Notes: generated from the letters alone by a model not told the origin. A stretch of DNA of 36,893 nt from Actinomycetota bacterium (GCA_030123765.1 JASJXX010000019.1:1-36893); one strand, 5' to 3'; shown: positions 1 through 8,388, counted from the stretch's first letter. Numbers and translations are program-made.

Positions 1-34
1 CGATCCCCCTGCATCACTCGTACCTCACTCTGCC

Positions 35-54
35 GTCCCCCTTGAAAGGGGGAC
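35..54. repeat. Perfect inverted repeat (9-bp arms) near window start
   Basis: The arms GTCCCCCTT and AAGGGGGAC are separated by 2 bp and would form a strong hairpin. No T-run follows, so it is not a classic intrinsic terminator. It is followed by G-rich sequence and by a second imperfect hairpin at 74-107 (GAGTC and GAGC paired with GCTC and GACTC). It could be a REP-like intergenic repeat or the end of an upstream transcript. The rest of 1-272 shows no credible gene. Confidence 0.5.
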
Positions 55-234
55 AGGGGTTGGGGGGACGGGCGAGTCTTCGAGCCCGGAGGGTGTTGCT
101 CGGACTCAGATTCCAACGGTCCTCTACCGACCGGCACCGCGCACTGTGCTGGGTCGGAGAACCCAACGTGTACACACCCGGCACTATCACACCCATCGAG
201 GCGATGCCGGAGTCAGGTCGCAGATGATGCCTGG

Positions 235-240
235 TAACAT
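235..240 (+). promoter_or_regulatory. Candidate -10 box for purC (TAACAT)
   Basis: This TANNNT hexamer lies 32 nt before the purC ATG and would give a leader of about 25 nt. I see no good -35 box and no convincing ribosome binding site in the leader, so the assignment is weak. Confidence 0.25.
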
Positions 241-272
241 CCCCATTTCTGGCGACCAGAGAACACCCAAGC

Positions 273-1154
273 ATGGAACACGTTGGATCGGGCAAGGTTC
301 GGGAGATTTTCCGTGTCAGCAACGACCAGCTTCTCATCGTTGCGTCCGACCGCATCTCGGCCTTCGACGTGGTTCTCTCCGAGGAGATTCCGTACAAGGG
401 TCAGGTGCTCACCGCCGTGTCGCTCTACTGGTTCTCCATGCTCGACACACCGAACCATCTCATCTCGGGTGACACCTCAGCGATGGACTTCCTCACGCAG
501 GACCAGCAGCGTGCGTTCGCCGGCAGAGCGATGCTCGTTCACACCGCCGAGGTCGTCCCGATGGAGTGTGTCGTGCGGGGTTACCTGTACGGGTCGTCAT
601 GGAAGGAGTACGCCGCGGGCGGCGGACCGACAACCGAACACCTCCCTGAAGGTCTTGAGATGGCAAGCAGGCTCCCCCATCCGATCTTCACCCCGGCTAC
701 GAAGGCCGCGTCAGGTCACGACGAGAGTCTCACCGAAGCCGGAGCTCGTAACCTGGTGGGCGACGATCTTTATGAGGAGCTGCGGAGCAGATCGATCGCC
801 ATCTACCTGAAGGGTGCCGAGCACGCGGCCGAACGCGGGCTCATCCTCGCGGACACGAAGTTCGAGTTCGGCAGAGTCAACGGCGAGATCGTTCTCATCG
901 ATGAGCTCCTCACCCCGGACTCTTCACGCTACTGGCCCCGAGACGCCTGGACGCCGGGTGCTCCGATCCCTTCGTTCGACAAACAGCCCATCAGGGACTG
1001 GTTAGAAGGCCAGCACGGGTGGCGGAAGACACCGCCAGCGCCGACCGTGCCCGAGGAGATCATCCGGCGGACGTCGGACCGCTATATCGAGGCGTACGAA
1101 CGCATTACCTCAAGCCAATTTACGAAGTATCTCACCAGGATGGGAGCATCATGA
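273..1154 (+). CDS. purC: Phosphoribosylaminoimidazole-succinocarboxamide synthase (SAICAR synthetase)
   Basis: It ligates aspartate to CAIR with ATP to make SAICAR in de novo purine synthesis (cytosolic). The 293-residue product is a typical bacterial or yeast-type PurC length. Visible motifs are GSGKVREIF at the N-terminus (phosphate-binding lobe), VASDRISAFDV near residues 24-34, the block VVPMECVVRGYLYGSSWKEY near residues 92-111, and FTPATKA near 133-139. The ATG at 273 gives the expected N-terminus, although no clear Shine-Dalgarno sequence is visible. The stop overlaps the purS start (ATGA at 1151-1154), so this is the first gene of a translationally coupled purC-S-Q-L run. Family assignment is secure. 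Confidence 0.97.
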   Translation: MEHVGSGKVREIFRVSNDQLLIVASDRISAFDVVLSEEIPYKGQVLTAVSLYWFSMLDTPNHLISGDTSAMDFLTQDQQRAFAGRAMLVHTAEVVPMECVVRGYLYGSSWKEYAAGGGPTTEHLPEGLEMASRLPHPIFTPATKAASGHDESLTEAGARNLVGDDLYEELRSRSIAIYLKGAEHAAERGLILADTKFEFGRVNGEIVLIDELLTPDSSRYWPRDAWTPGAPIPSFDKQPIRDWLEGQHGWRKTPPAPTVPEEIIRRTSDRYIEAYERITSSQFTKYLTRMGAS

Positions 1155-1399
1155 CCTACTCGTTCGTGGTATCGATCGCGCGCAAGCCCGGCCTCTCTGA
1201 TCCTGAGGGGACCACCACCCACAAGGCTCTCAACGACCTCGGCTTCGCCGGAGTGACCCACGTCGCGTTCGGGCGGACCATATCGGTGAGCCTCGACGCG
1301 GTGAGCCTCGACGCGGCCCGCACACAGGTCGAAGCGATGTGCGAGAAACTCCTTGCAAACCCTGTGATGGAGACCTATGCGATCGAGGCGACGCCTTGA
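1151..1399 (+). CDS. purS: Phosphoribosylformylglycinamidine synthase, PurS subunit
   Basis: PurS is the small structural subunit that bridges PurQ and PurL in the three-subunit FGAM synthase of Gram-positive and many other bacteria. The product is 82 residues, the usual length. It has the N-terminal beta-strand (TYSFVVSIARKPGLSDPEG), the HKALNDLGF helix and the terminal ANPVMETYAIE segment typical of PurS. The open frame extends upstream to 1019, but the real start is the ATG at 1151, which overlaps the purC stop by 4 bp; the TGA overlaps the purQ TTG start. An exact 15-bp tandem duplication (1286-1315) repeats VSLDA inside the protein. Confidence 0.95.
   Translation: MTYSFVVSIARKPGLSDPEGTTTHKALNDLGFAGVTHVAFGRTISVSLDAVSLDAARTQVEAMCEKLLANPVMETYAIEATP
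1286..1315 (+). repeat. 15-bp exact tandem duplication inside purS
   Basis: The unit GTGAGCCTCGACGCG occurs twice head-to-tail and keeps the frame, duplicating five residues (VSLDA). It looks like a recent slippage or microduplication event in a small, otherwise conserved protein. Confidence 0.9.
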
Positions 1400-2088
1400 C
1401 GATCGCCGTCATCGTGTACCCGGGCACCAACTGTGAACACGACATCGTGCACGCCCTCGATCTAGCCGGGGCAGACTCCGAGCTCGTGTGGCACCGTGAT
1501 ACCGACCTTGCCGGAGCGGACGGCATCGTCCTGCCAGGTGGCTTCGCTCACGGCGACTATCTCCGCACCGGCGCCATTGCACGCTTCTCCCCGATCATGG
1601 AGGCGATCGCCCAACTTGCGCACGAAGGTGTTCCAACGATCGGAGTCTGCAACGGCTTCCAGATCCTCTGTGAGGCAGGCCTCCTCCCCGGCGCATTCGT
1701 CGCGAATCGCGGCCTCAAGTTCATCTGCGCACCGACTCATGTGCGAGTCGAGTCCATCGACAGCGTTCTGACGAGGGGTGCCTACATAGGCCAGGTTCTC
1801 CGCCTCCCGCTGAACTCATACGAGGGAAATTACGTCGCTGACGACATCAACAAGATCGAGTCTGAGGGTGATGTCACCCTCCGCTACTGTAATGCGGGCG
1901 GGTCAATCGACGTGTCCGCCAACCCGAACGGCTCGACGAATTCCATCGCCGCTGTCGCGAGCACTTCCCGCAATGTGGTCGGCATCATGCCGCACCCCGA
2001 ACGAGCTTGTGAGGAGATCCTCGGTTCATCAGACGGGATGGTCCTCCTCGAAGGCTTCATCGCCTCAACCGAGATGCCTCTCTCGTGA
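1396..2088 (+). CDS. purQ: Phosphoribosylformylglycinamidine synthase, PurQ glutaminase subunit
   Basis: This class I glutamine amidotransferase supplies ammonia to PurL for FGAR to FGAM conversion. The 230-residue product has the N-terminal IAVIVYPGTNCE strand, the oxyanion region LPGGFAHGDYLRTG, the nucleophile elbow GVCNGFQILCEAG (Cys85) and the His/Glu motif MPHPER near the C-terminus. The open frame extends back to 1339, but the TTG at 1396 fits better: it gives the canonical N-terminus and a TTGA overlap with the purS stop. The TGA stop overlaps the purL GTG (GTGA at 2085-2088). TTG starts at overlapping junctions recur in this window. Confidence 0.96.
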   Translation: MTIAVIVYPGTNCEHDIVHALDLAGADSELVWHRDTDLAGADGIVLPGGFAHGDYLRTGAIARFSPIMEAIAQLAHEGVPTIGVCNGFQILCEAGLLPGAFVANRGLKFICAPTHVRVESIDSVLTRGAYIGQVLRLPLNSYEGNYVADDINKIESEGDVTLRYCNAGGSIDVSANPNGSTNSIAAVASTSRNVVGIMPHPERACEEILGSSDGMVLLEGFIASTEMPLS

Positions 2089-4283
2089 CTACCCCGCGAG
2101 TTCCCGATCACATCAGACTCGGAATGACAGACGACGAGTACCAGATCATCGTCGAAATTCTTGGCCGTGAGCCGCTCGACGCTGAATTGGCCATGTACTC
2201 GGTGATGTGGTCAGAGCACTGCTCGTACAAGTCATCGCGCACGCACCTCGCCAGATTTACCTCGGATCAGCCGTGGGTCGTTGTGGGCCCGGGCGAGAAC
2301 GCGGGGGTCGTCGATCTCGGTGACGGCTGGCTCGCGGCACTCAGGATCGAGAGCCATAACCACCCCACATACGTCGAGCCGTACCAGGGCGCAGCCACGG
2401 GCGTGGGCGGCATCCTCAGGGACATCTTCACGATGGGTGCCCGTCCGGTCGCCCTGTGGGATCCGCTGAGGTTCGGTCCCCTCGACGAGCCACACAACCG
2501 CTACCTCTTCGAAGGTGCCGTGTCGGGCATCGCGGGCTACGGCAATGCGGTGGGCGTTCCGACACTCGGCGGGGAGGTCGAGTTCGCGGACCGCTTCTCG
2601 AAGAACCCGCTCGTCAACGTCATGGCGCTCGGCATTCTCAAACGAGAGCAGCTCGTTCTCTCGGCGGCGTCAGGAGAAGGCAATCTCGCGATCCTCCTCG
2701 GGAATGCCACGGGACGTGACGGCATTGGCGGTGCGTCGATCCTTGCGTCGGCCTCCTTCGAGGAGGGGGACGAGGAGAAACGGCCGAGCGTGCAGGTCGG
2801 GGATCCGTTCGAGGAGAAGAAGCTCATCGAAGCGTGCCTCGAGCTCTACGACCGGGGTCTCGTCGTAGCGATCCAGGACCTCGGCGCGGCGGGTATTTCG
2901 TGCGCCACGTCCGAGATCGCGGGCAACGGTGGGATGGGGATGGAGGTCGACCTCGACAAGGTGCATCTCCGCGAGGGGGACATGACCCCTGGCGAGATCC
3001 TGATGTCGGAGTCCCAGGAGCGCATGCTCGCCGTCGTGACCCCCGAGAACGAGGCGGACGTCCTCGCGGTTGCCAGGAAGTGGGAGATCGATGCTTCAAC
3101 GATCGGAGTCATCACCCGAGGTCCTGATCTCGTCGTGTACTCCAAAGGAGAGCTGGTCTGCGAAGTTCCCGCAGCGTCACTAGCCGACGATGCCCCCAGG
3201 TACGACCGCCCCTCGCAGCGCCCTGGCTACCTCGATGAGGCGTGGGCGGAGGAGCCACAGATCCCGATCGGACTCGACGCAGGCGACGTGCTCCGCACCC
3301 TGCTCGATGATCCTGCGATCGGCGACCGTTCATGGATCTTTCGCCAATACGATCACATGCTCTTTCTCAACACCGTCATCGCACCGGGTCACGACGGATC
3401 ACTGCTTCGCATCAAGGGCACGAAGAAGGGAGTGGCTGTCTCTACAGACGGCGACTCTCTCAGGATCTACCTCGATCCGAGGCGCGGATCGGCGCGGATC
3501 GTGTTCGAGTCGGCCCTCAACGTCGCCGTCACGGGTGCAGCGCCGTACGCGCTGGTAGACAACCTGAACTTCGGCAACCCCGAGGTGCCCGGAGTCATGT
3601 GGCAGTTCATCGAGTCGGTTGAGGGCCTCGCGTGGGCTTGCGAGGAGCTCGACGTGCCTGTCGTTGGGGGGAACGTCTCGTTCTACAACCAGACCGACGG
3701 TGTCGACATCTACCCGTCCCCCGTCGTGGGAATGTTGGGCTTCTGCGATCCGATGCCGGAGCACCCTCCCCGGCTCGATCGCGCGCGCGAGGACATGACG
3801 GTGTGGCTCGTCGGGGAGGATGCGCGCCACGATTTTGCTGCATCTGCCTACGACCGCATCATCAACAATAACCTCGGCGGCAGGCCGGTGGATGTCGATG
3901 GGGGCGAGGCCCGTAGGGTGATCGCCGCTGCGGTGATGCTCGCCTACGAGACCCCTCTCCTCCACGACATCTCAATCGGTGGCCTCGCCGTGGCCCTCGC
4001 CGAGATTTCGATCATCTCCGGCGTCGGGATGACGATCGAAGGCGTCTCTGGACGCGAGCTCTTCGATGAGACCCCGCTGCGGTTCATCGCAGTCACCCAC
4101 GCGGATCGGCTCGACACCGACGAGCCCCATCGCAGGATCGGAACCATCGGTGGGAACACCCTGGACTTCGGCGAAGCAGGGGTTCTCTCCGTCGCGGAGG
4201 CCACAGACATCTGGCGGAACGCCCTCTCCGGGAGAATGGCGGGTCGTTCGACAGAGAGCACACAACGGAGTCCCGATGCCTGA
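2085..4283 (+). CDS. purL: Phosphoribosylformylglycinamidine synthase, PurL synthetase subunit
   Basis: This ATP-dependent subunit of FGAM synthase is of the short PurL type (732 residues, the usual size), partnering PurS and PurQ. Motifs in order are MWSEHCSYKSSR near residue 45, ESHNHPTYVEPYQGAATGVGG near residues 86-106, VGDPFEEKKLIEA near residue 240, LGAAGISCATSE near residue 270, and the second AIRS-like half with VVGGNVSFYNQ near residue 525. The GTG start overlaps the purQ stop. The C-terminal motif usually read as HD(V/I)SDGGLAVALAE is HDISIGGLAVALAE here, with Ile631 (ATC at 3975-3977) in place of Asp. The last 20 residues are low-complexity. Confidence 0.96.
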   Translation: MTTPRVPDHIRLGMTDDEYQIIVEILGREPLDAELAMYSVMWSEHCSYKSSRTHLARFTSDQPWVVVGPGENAGVVDLGDGWLAALRIESHNHPTYVEPYQGAATGVGGILRDIFTMGARPVALWDPLRFGPLDEPHNRYLFEGAVSGIAGYGNAVGVPTLGGEVEFADRFSKNPLVNVMALGILKREQLVLSAASGEGNLAILLGNATGRDGIGGASILASASFEEGDEEKRPSVQVGDPFEEKKLIEACLELYDRGLVVAIQDLGAAGISCATSEIAGNGGMGMEVDLDKVHLREGDMTPGEILMSESQERMLAVVTPENEADVLAVARKWEIDASTIGVITRGPDLVVYSKGELVCEVPAASLADDAPRYDRPSQRPGYLDEAWAEEPQIPIGLDAGDVLRTLLDDPAIGDRSWIFRQYDHMLFLNTVIAPGHDGSLLRIKGTKKGVAVSTDGDSLRIYLDPRRGSARIVFESALNVAVTGAAPYALVDNLNFGNPEVPGVMWQFIESVEGLAWACEELDVPVVGGNVSFYNQTDGVDIYPSPVVGMLGFCDPMPEHPPRLDRAREDMTVWLVGEDARHDFAASAYDRIINNNLGGRPVDVDGGEARRVIAAAVMLAYETPLLHDISIGGLAVALAEISIISGVGMTIEGVSGRELFDETPLRFIAVTHADRLDTDEPHRRIGTIGGNTLDFGEAGVLSVAEATDIWRNALSGRMAGRSTESTQRSPDA

Positions 4284-4330
4284 GCGGGAGCGACGTGGCA
4301 TTGGAGGAGCCGGAACACCTCATTCCTGGT

Positions 4331-4336
4331 TAGCGT
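4331..4336 (+). promoter_or_regulatory. Candidate -10 box TAGCGT for the rhomboid gene
   Basis: A TANNNT hexamer ends 9 nt before the ATG at 4346, implying a leader of about 2 nt. No Shine-Dalgarno sequence is visible in the 60-bp gap after purL, which fits leaderless initiation. Confidence 0.35.
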
Positions 4337-4345
4337 TCCACCCAT

Positions 4346-5182
4346 ATGACTGAGCACTCCGTCCCGATCTGCTACCGACACCCGAACCGCATCACCGGGC
4401 TGAGCTGCACCTCGTGCGACAGGCCGATCTGCGTCGCATGCTCCCACGACGCTTCAGTCGGGCAGAGGTGCCCGGAGTGCGCCGCTCCCCAGGGACGGAC
4501 CAGAGTGGTGCACGCGCGTGACTCCCTCGCAAAGCCCTCGTTCCAGACCGCGCCCGCATCGTTCTCGATCATGACCGTCACCGCCGGGATCTTCGTGCTG
4601 AGCCTCCTGTCACCGGAGGTCAACCGGTGGTTCCTCGAGGCCTTTGCGCAGGTAAATGTCCTCGTCTCCGTCGGGGAGTGGTGGCGCATCTTCACCGCAG
4701 CACTTCTCCACGGCGGTCTCATGCACATCGCCTTCAACATGTACGCCCTCTACCTGTTCGGTCCGCGACTCGAACAGCAGGTCGGAACCCCCGCCTTCAC
4801 CGCGCTGTACATCGCCACAGCCGGAACAGGCGGGATGACCTCATTCATGTTTGGCTCAACATTTCAGATCTCGATCGGCGCGTCCGGGGCAATTTTCGGC
4901 CTCCTCGGCGCGTGGATCTTTGTTGCGTGGAAGATGCGCCACACACCCGGTGGACGAGCGATGTTCAACCAGCTCGGCGTCCTCCTCGCGATCAACCTCG
5001 CCCTCCCGCTCTTCGTTGCAAGGATCGACTGGCGGGCACACATCGGCGGTCTCGTTGGAGGGATCCTCATCGCGTGGCTCTGGTCGGTCCTCGCCGTCGG
5101 GAAGCCGAACGCGCGGACGGTCCGCACCATCATCGCGACTGCGGTGGCAGTCGCCGCCGTGGTCATCACCATGATGGTCTGA
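4346..5182 (+). CDS. Rhomboid family intramembrane serine protease with N-terminal zinc finger
   Basis: This is a predicted intramembrane protease of 278 residues. An N-terminal B-box-like cluster (C9, H12, C21, C24, C29, C32, H34, C42, C45) is followed by a rhomboid core of about six membrane helices. Core motifs are EWWRIFTAALLHGG, HIAFNMYALYLFGP, the catalytic Ser180 in GASGAIFG, and the catalytic His232 in RAHIGGLVGG. This architecture is common in Actinobacteria; substrates are unknown. It sits between purL and purF on the same strand with its own candidate promoter, so it is probably a neighbour of the purine genes rather than a pathway component. Confidence 0.92.
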   Translation: MTEHSVPICYRHPNRITGLSCTSCDRPICVACSHDASVGQRCPECAAPQGRTRVVHARDSLAKPSFQTAPASFSIMTVTAGIFVLSLLSPEVNRWFLEAFAQVNVLVSVGEWWRIFTAALLHGGLMHIAFNMYALYLFGPRLEQQVGTPAFTALYIATAGTGGMTSFMFGSTFQISIGASGAIFGLLGAWIFVAWKMRHTPGGRAMFNQLGVLLAINLALPLFVARIDWRAHIGGLVGGILIAWLWSVLAVGKPNARTVRTIIATAVAVAAVVITMMV

Positions 5183-5203
5183 GTGACCGGGGCCTACCGG
5201 GGG

Positions 5204-5209
5204 TACACT
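5204..5209 (+). promoter_or_regulatory. -10 box TACACT, leaderless promoter of purF
   Basis: TACACT ends 7 nt before the GTG at 5217, placing the transcription start at the start codon. The hexamer is flanked by GGGG and CCCC, a short dyad centred on the -10 box. Confidence 0.6.
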
Positions 5210-5216
5210 CCCCACC

Positions 5217-6638
5217 GTGAGCGATCATCCAGTTGATGACCCAACGTTGGATCGCCCGGGTGAAGCCTGCGGCGTATTCGGCATACTCGGCCAGGACATC
5301 GACGCAGCACGACTGACCTACTTCGGGCTCTTCACCCTCCAGCACCGGGGCCAGGAGAGTGCGGGCATCTCGGTGAGCGACGGGGAGAACATCACCGTCT
5401 ACAAGGACCTTGGCCTCGTCGCCCAGGTGTTCAGCGAGACGGTCCTTGCCGGCCTCCCGGGAAGCCTCGCGATCGGCCACACCCGGTACTCGACCACCGG
5501 ATCGACCTCCTGGGAGAACTCCCAACCTGTGTTCAGGCATGTCGGAGAGAACGCCCTCGCCCTGGCCCACAACGGAAACCTGACCAATACCGCACAGCTC
5601 GCGAAGGAACTCGGGCCTCTCGCCGCCACGACCGACTCTGAACTCATGACCGAGGCGTTCGCTCAGGCGATGACCGACGACATTGCGCTCCCCGACGCCG
5701 TGAGCATGACACTGCCACGGTTCCAGGGAGCTTTCACGCTCACTATCATGGACGCCACGACACTCATCGGCGTTCGCGACCCCCACGGATTCAGGCCCTT
5801 GTGCCTCGGCAAACTCGGTGAGAGCTGGGTCATAGCGAGCGAGACAGCGGCTCTCGACATCCTCGGTGCAGAGTTCGTGCGCCAGATCCAGCCAGGCGAG
5901 ATGGTCGTCATCACGAAGACGGGGGTAACAACCCGGTTCCCGTTCGAGCCGGCCGAGTCGAGGCTCTGCGTGTTCGAGTTCGTGTACTTCGCCCGACCAG
6001 ACTCCATCCTCCTCGGCGAGACCATTCACAAGGCAAGACAGCGCATGGGGCGCAGACTCGCGGAACAGGCGCCGGTCGACGCTGACATCACCGTTCCTGT
6101 ACCCGAGTCGGGGATCCCGGCCGCTCAGGGCTTCTCTGAGGTCTCCGGCATCCCGTACGTCGACGGGCTCGTGAAGAACCGGTACGTGGGGAGGACATTC
6201 ATCCAACCCGCCCAGTCGATGCGGGAGCACGGCGTACGGATGAAGCTCAACGCGATGCCCGGCGTCATCGGCGGCAGACGGGTCGTCCTCGTTGATGACT
6301 CCATCGTTCGCGGGTCCACGACGAAGCAACTCGTCGCGATGGTCCGGGAAGCCGGCGCATCCGAAGTGCACCTCCGCATCTCGTCCCCTCCCTACAGGTG
6401 GCCCTGCTTCTACGGCATGGACACAGGGGATCGCTCGACGCTCCTTGCTGCGGATCTCTCGATCGACGAGATCGCTGTCGAACTCGACGTGGAGTCACTC
6501 GCGTACCTCGAGCTCGACGGCCTCATCGAAGCGACGGGTGCGGACGCCGACACATTCTGCACGGCATGTCTGTCTGGCGAGTACCCGACAGAGGTGCCCA
6601 TAGCCGACAGCAAATTTCTCCTGGAGAGGTCGACATGA
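5217..6638 (+). CDS. purF: Amidophosphoribosyltransferase (glutamine PRPP amidotransferase)
   Basis: It makes phosphoribosylamine from PRPP and glutamine, the committed step of purine synthesis. The product is 473 residues. A 17-residue N-terminal extension precedes the catalytic Cys18 (GEACGVFGILG), consistent with a cleaved propeptide. The N-terminal Ntn-glutaminase has LQHRGQESAGI, IGHTRYSTTG and AHNGNL; the PRT domain has VVLVDDSIVRGSTTKQ near residues 360-375. Cysteines in LCVFEF, RWPCFYG and FCTACLSGEYP match the ligands of the B. subtilis-type 4Fe-4S enzyme, so it is probably oxygen-sensitive. The GTG start follows a leaderless promoter; the stop overlaps the purM ATG by 4 bp. Confidence 0.97.
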   Translation: MSDHPVDDPTLDRPGEACGVFGILGQDIDAARLTYFGLFTLQHRGQESAGISVSDGENITVYKDLGLVAQVFSETVLAGLPGSLAIGHTRYSTTGSTSWENSQPVFRHVGENALALAHNGNLTNTAQLAKELGPLAATTDSELMTEAFAQAMTDDIALPDAVSMTLPRFQGAFTLTIMDATTLIGVRDPHGFRPLCLGKLGESWVIASETAALDILGAEFVRQIQPGEMVVITKTGVTTRFPFEPAESRLCVFEFVYFARPDSILLGETIHKARQRMGRRLAEQAPVDADITVPVPESGIPAAQGFSEVSGIPYVDGLVKNRYVGRTFIQPAQSMREHGVRMKLNAMPGVIGGRRVVLVDDSIVRGSTTKQLVAMVREAGASEVHLRISSPPYRWPCFYGMDTGDRSTLLAADLSIDEIAVELDVESLAYLELDGLIEATGADADTFCTACLSGEYPTEVPIADSKFLLERST

Positions 6639-7651
6639 CGAGCTACAAGGACTCGGGAGTGAACCTCAACGTCGCCGACGAACTCGTCGACCGCATCGCG
6701 TGGAGGGTGACGTCCACCTGGACCGAGGATGTCGTCGGCAATTTCGGTGGATTCGCCGCCGGAATCCGGATCCCGGCGGGGTTTGAACATCCGGTGCTCA
6801 TGATGTCCACGGACGGTGTCGGCACGAAGGCGGAGGTCGCTCGCCAGACGGGGCTGCTTGAGGGTCTTGGCTACGACCTCCTCGCAATGGTTGCCGACGA
6901 TCTCGCGGCAGCAGGGGCCCAGCCGATCGCGATGACGGACTACATCGCTGTCGGGAAGCTCGACGTCGACCGTGTCGAGACCCTCATCACGTCGATCACC
7001 GATGCCTGCAACGATGCTGACGTTGCGCTGCTCGGTGGCGAGACCGCGGAGCATCCGGGTGTGATGCCACCCGACCAGTTCGACATCTCGGCGACCGCAC
7101 TCGGTATCGTCGAGTTCGGTGAAGAGATCGACACATCCCTCGTCGCGCCAGGAGATGTGATCGTCGGCGTCAAAAGTCCGAACCTCCGGTCGAACGGCTT
7201 CAGCCTTGTCAGAGCGATCGCTGCGAAGAGCCTCCCCCTTGACGGCACTTTCCCCGACACGGATACCCCGACCGCAGAGGTACTCCTTGAGCCGAGCATC
7301 ATCTACTCGCCCGCGGTCGTGAATCTGCTCGCCCGCGTCCGACCACACGGTCTCGCCCACATCACAGGGGGTGGCCTGCCTGGCAACGTCATACGAGTTC
7401 TCCCTGAGGGGACGCGTGCCGTGATCGAGCGCTCGCGCTGGGAGGTCCCGCATGTGTTCAAGGTAATCCAACGGCTCGGCGACGTGCCCCTCGAAGACAT
7501 GTTCCGCACCTTCAACATGGGTATCGGATTCACGTGCATCGTCAGCGACGGGGACACCGACGCAACTCTCGCGGCATTCGAGGTGTGCGACATCGAAGCT
7601 GCGGTCATCGGCCGGATCGTGGAGGGTGGCCGGGGCGTAGAGATCCGCTAG
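6635..7651 (+). CDS. purM: Phosphoribosylformylglycinamidine cyclo-ligase (AIR synthetase)
   Basis: It converts FGAM to AIR with ATP, directly downstream of the PurSQL step. The 338-residue product starts with YKDSGVNLNVADE and shows MSTDGVGTKAEVA near residues 58-70, the block GGETAEHPGVMPP, SNGFSLVR and HITGGGLPGN, all typical of PurM. The open frame extends upstream to 6398 inside purF in another frame; the correct start is the ATG at 6635, overlapping the purF TGA and preceded by a GGAGAGG Shine-Dalgarno sequence at 6623-6629. Translational coupling to purF is likely. Confidence 0.96.
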   Translation: MTSYKDSGVNLNVADELVDRIAWRVTSTWTEDVVGNFGGFAAGIRIPAGFEHPVLMMSTDGVGTKAEVARQTGLLEGLGYDLLAMVADDLAAAGAQPIAMTDYIAVGKLDVDRVETLITSITDACNDADVALLGGETAEHPGVMPPDQFDISATALGIVEFGEEIDTSLVAPGDVIVGVKSPNLRSNGFSLVRAIAAKSLPLDGTFPDTDTPTAEVLLEPSIIYSPAVVNLLARVRPHGLAHITGGGLPGNVIRVLPEGTRAVIERSRWEVPHVFKVIQRLGDVPLEDMFRTFNMGIGFTCIVSDGDTDATLAAFEVCDIEAAVIGRIVEGGRGVEIR

Positions 7652-7704
7652 CGGGGCCGAGAAGTACGAGTCTCTCCTCACATAGGGCAGACTCAACGAG
7701 GAGA

Positions 7705-7752
7705 ATGAGAAGTAACAGGTTCAGCAAGTGCGACCGATCGAGGTGGAGATGA
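7705..7752 (+). CDS. Possible 15-codon upstream ORF before the DUF4389 gene
   Basis: The ATG at 7705 opens a 15-residue frame (MRSNRFSKCDRSRWR) whose TGA overlaps the ATG at 7749 by 4 bp. GAGGAGA sits immediately before it and is complementary to TCTCCTC at 7673-7679, so the ribosome site could be hairpinned. It could be a coupling leader peptide or chance; no conservation can be judged from one sequence. Confidence 0.2.
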   Translation: MRSNRFSKCDRSRWR

Positions 7753-8360
7753 CCGAGCCCGCATACCCCGTTGACTTCCTCGTTCCGGTGGGCGACGGGT
7801 ACCGCAACCGGGGGCTCGCCACGCTCGGCGTCGTGATGTTCGCAAAGACTCTGCTGCTCATCCCCCACATCTTCCTACTCACGGCCTACTTCATAGCGGT
7901 GCAATTCATCGTATGGATCGGCTACTGGTACATCCTCATTCAGGGAGGCAAACCGTTCTGGGTGGAGAATCTCGAGATCATCTTCCTTGAGTGGACAAGC
8001 AGGGTCTTCGCGTGGTTCACGAGCACCACGGACGTGTACCCGACGTTCGGGACAGACGAGAACCACCCGGCGCAGGTGACTGTCGTCGAAGCGCCGGCGC
8101 CCCAGAGCCGCCTCCTGGCACTCCTCGGCATCCTGCTCATCAGACCGATGCTTGCGTTTCCACACATCCTCATCCTGGGATGGCTCACTCTCGGCACGCT
8201 CGCCGCGGCCTGGCTCGGGTACGTCCTGATCCTCCTCAACGGAACCCTCCCGCTGGCGCTGCACTTCTACTTTGTCGGGTTCCACCGGTGGTGGGCGCGC
8301 ACCTGGGCGTGGATCGCCGCCCTAACAGACGAGTACCCCCCCTTCACCCTTAAACCTTGA
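7749..8360 (+). CDS. DUF4389 family membrane protein (two tandem DUF4389 units)
   Basis: An integral membrane protein of about 203 residues and unknown function. Two similar units are visible. The first has a hydrophobic pair of helices from FAKTLLLIPHIF to WYILIQGG followed by FAWFTSTTDVYPTFG. The second runs from IRPMLAFPHIL to YVLILLNG followed by WARTWAWIAALTDEYPPF. The repeated aromatic tail (W-W ... T-D-Y-P-F) is characteristic of DUF4389. The start is uncertain: GTG 7728 adds seven residues, but ATG 7749 has an upstream GAGGTGG and an ATGA overlap with a short upstream ORF. The TGA overlaps a TTG in frame with the next gene, although that gene probably starts further downstream. Confidence 0.8.
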   Translation: MTEPAYPVDFLVPVGDGYRNRGLATLGVVMFAKTLLLIPHIFLLTAYFIAVQFIVWIGYWYILIQGGKPFWVENLEIIFLEWTSRVFAWFTSTTDVYPTFGTDENHPAQVTVVEAPAPQSRLLALLGILLIRPMLAFPHILILGWLTLGTLAAAWLGYVLILLNGTLPLALHFYFVGFHRWWARTWAWIAALTDEYPPFTLKP

Positions 8361-8388
8361 CCCCCACACACCGGACAGGTATGGGCGC

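Noticed and set aside
14-397. Minus-strand open frame spanning the purC upstream region
   Set aside because: Overlaps purC and the hairpins, has no ribosome site or recognisable family.
5166-6371. 401-residue open frame antisense to purF
   Set aside because: Shadow of a high-GC gene on the other strand; composition is Arg/Glu/His-rich with no family motif, and purF is unmistakable.
6410-7696. 428-residue open frame antisense to purM
   Set aside because: Same GC-shadow effect; no start signal or recognisable motif.
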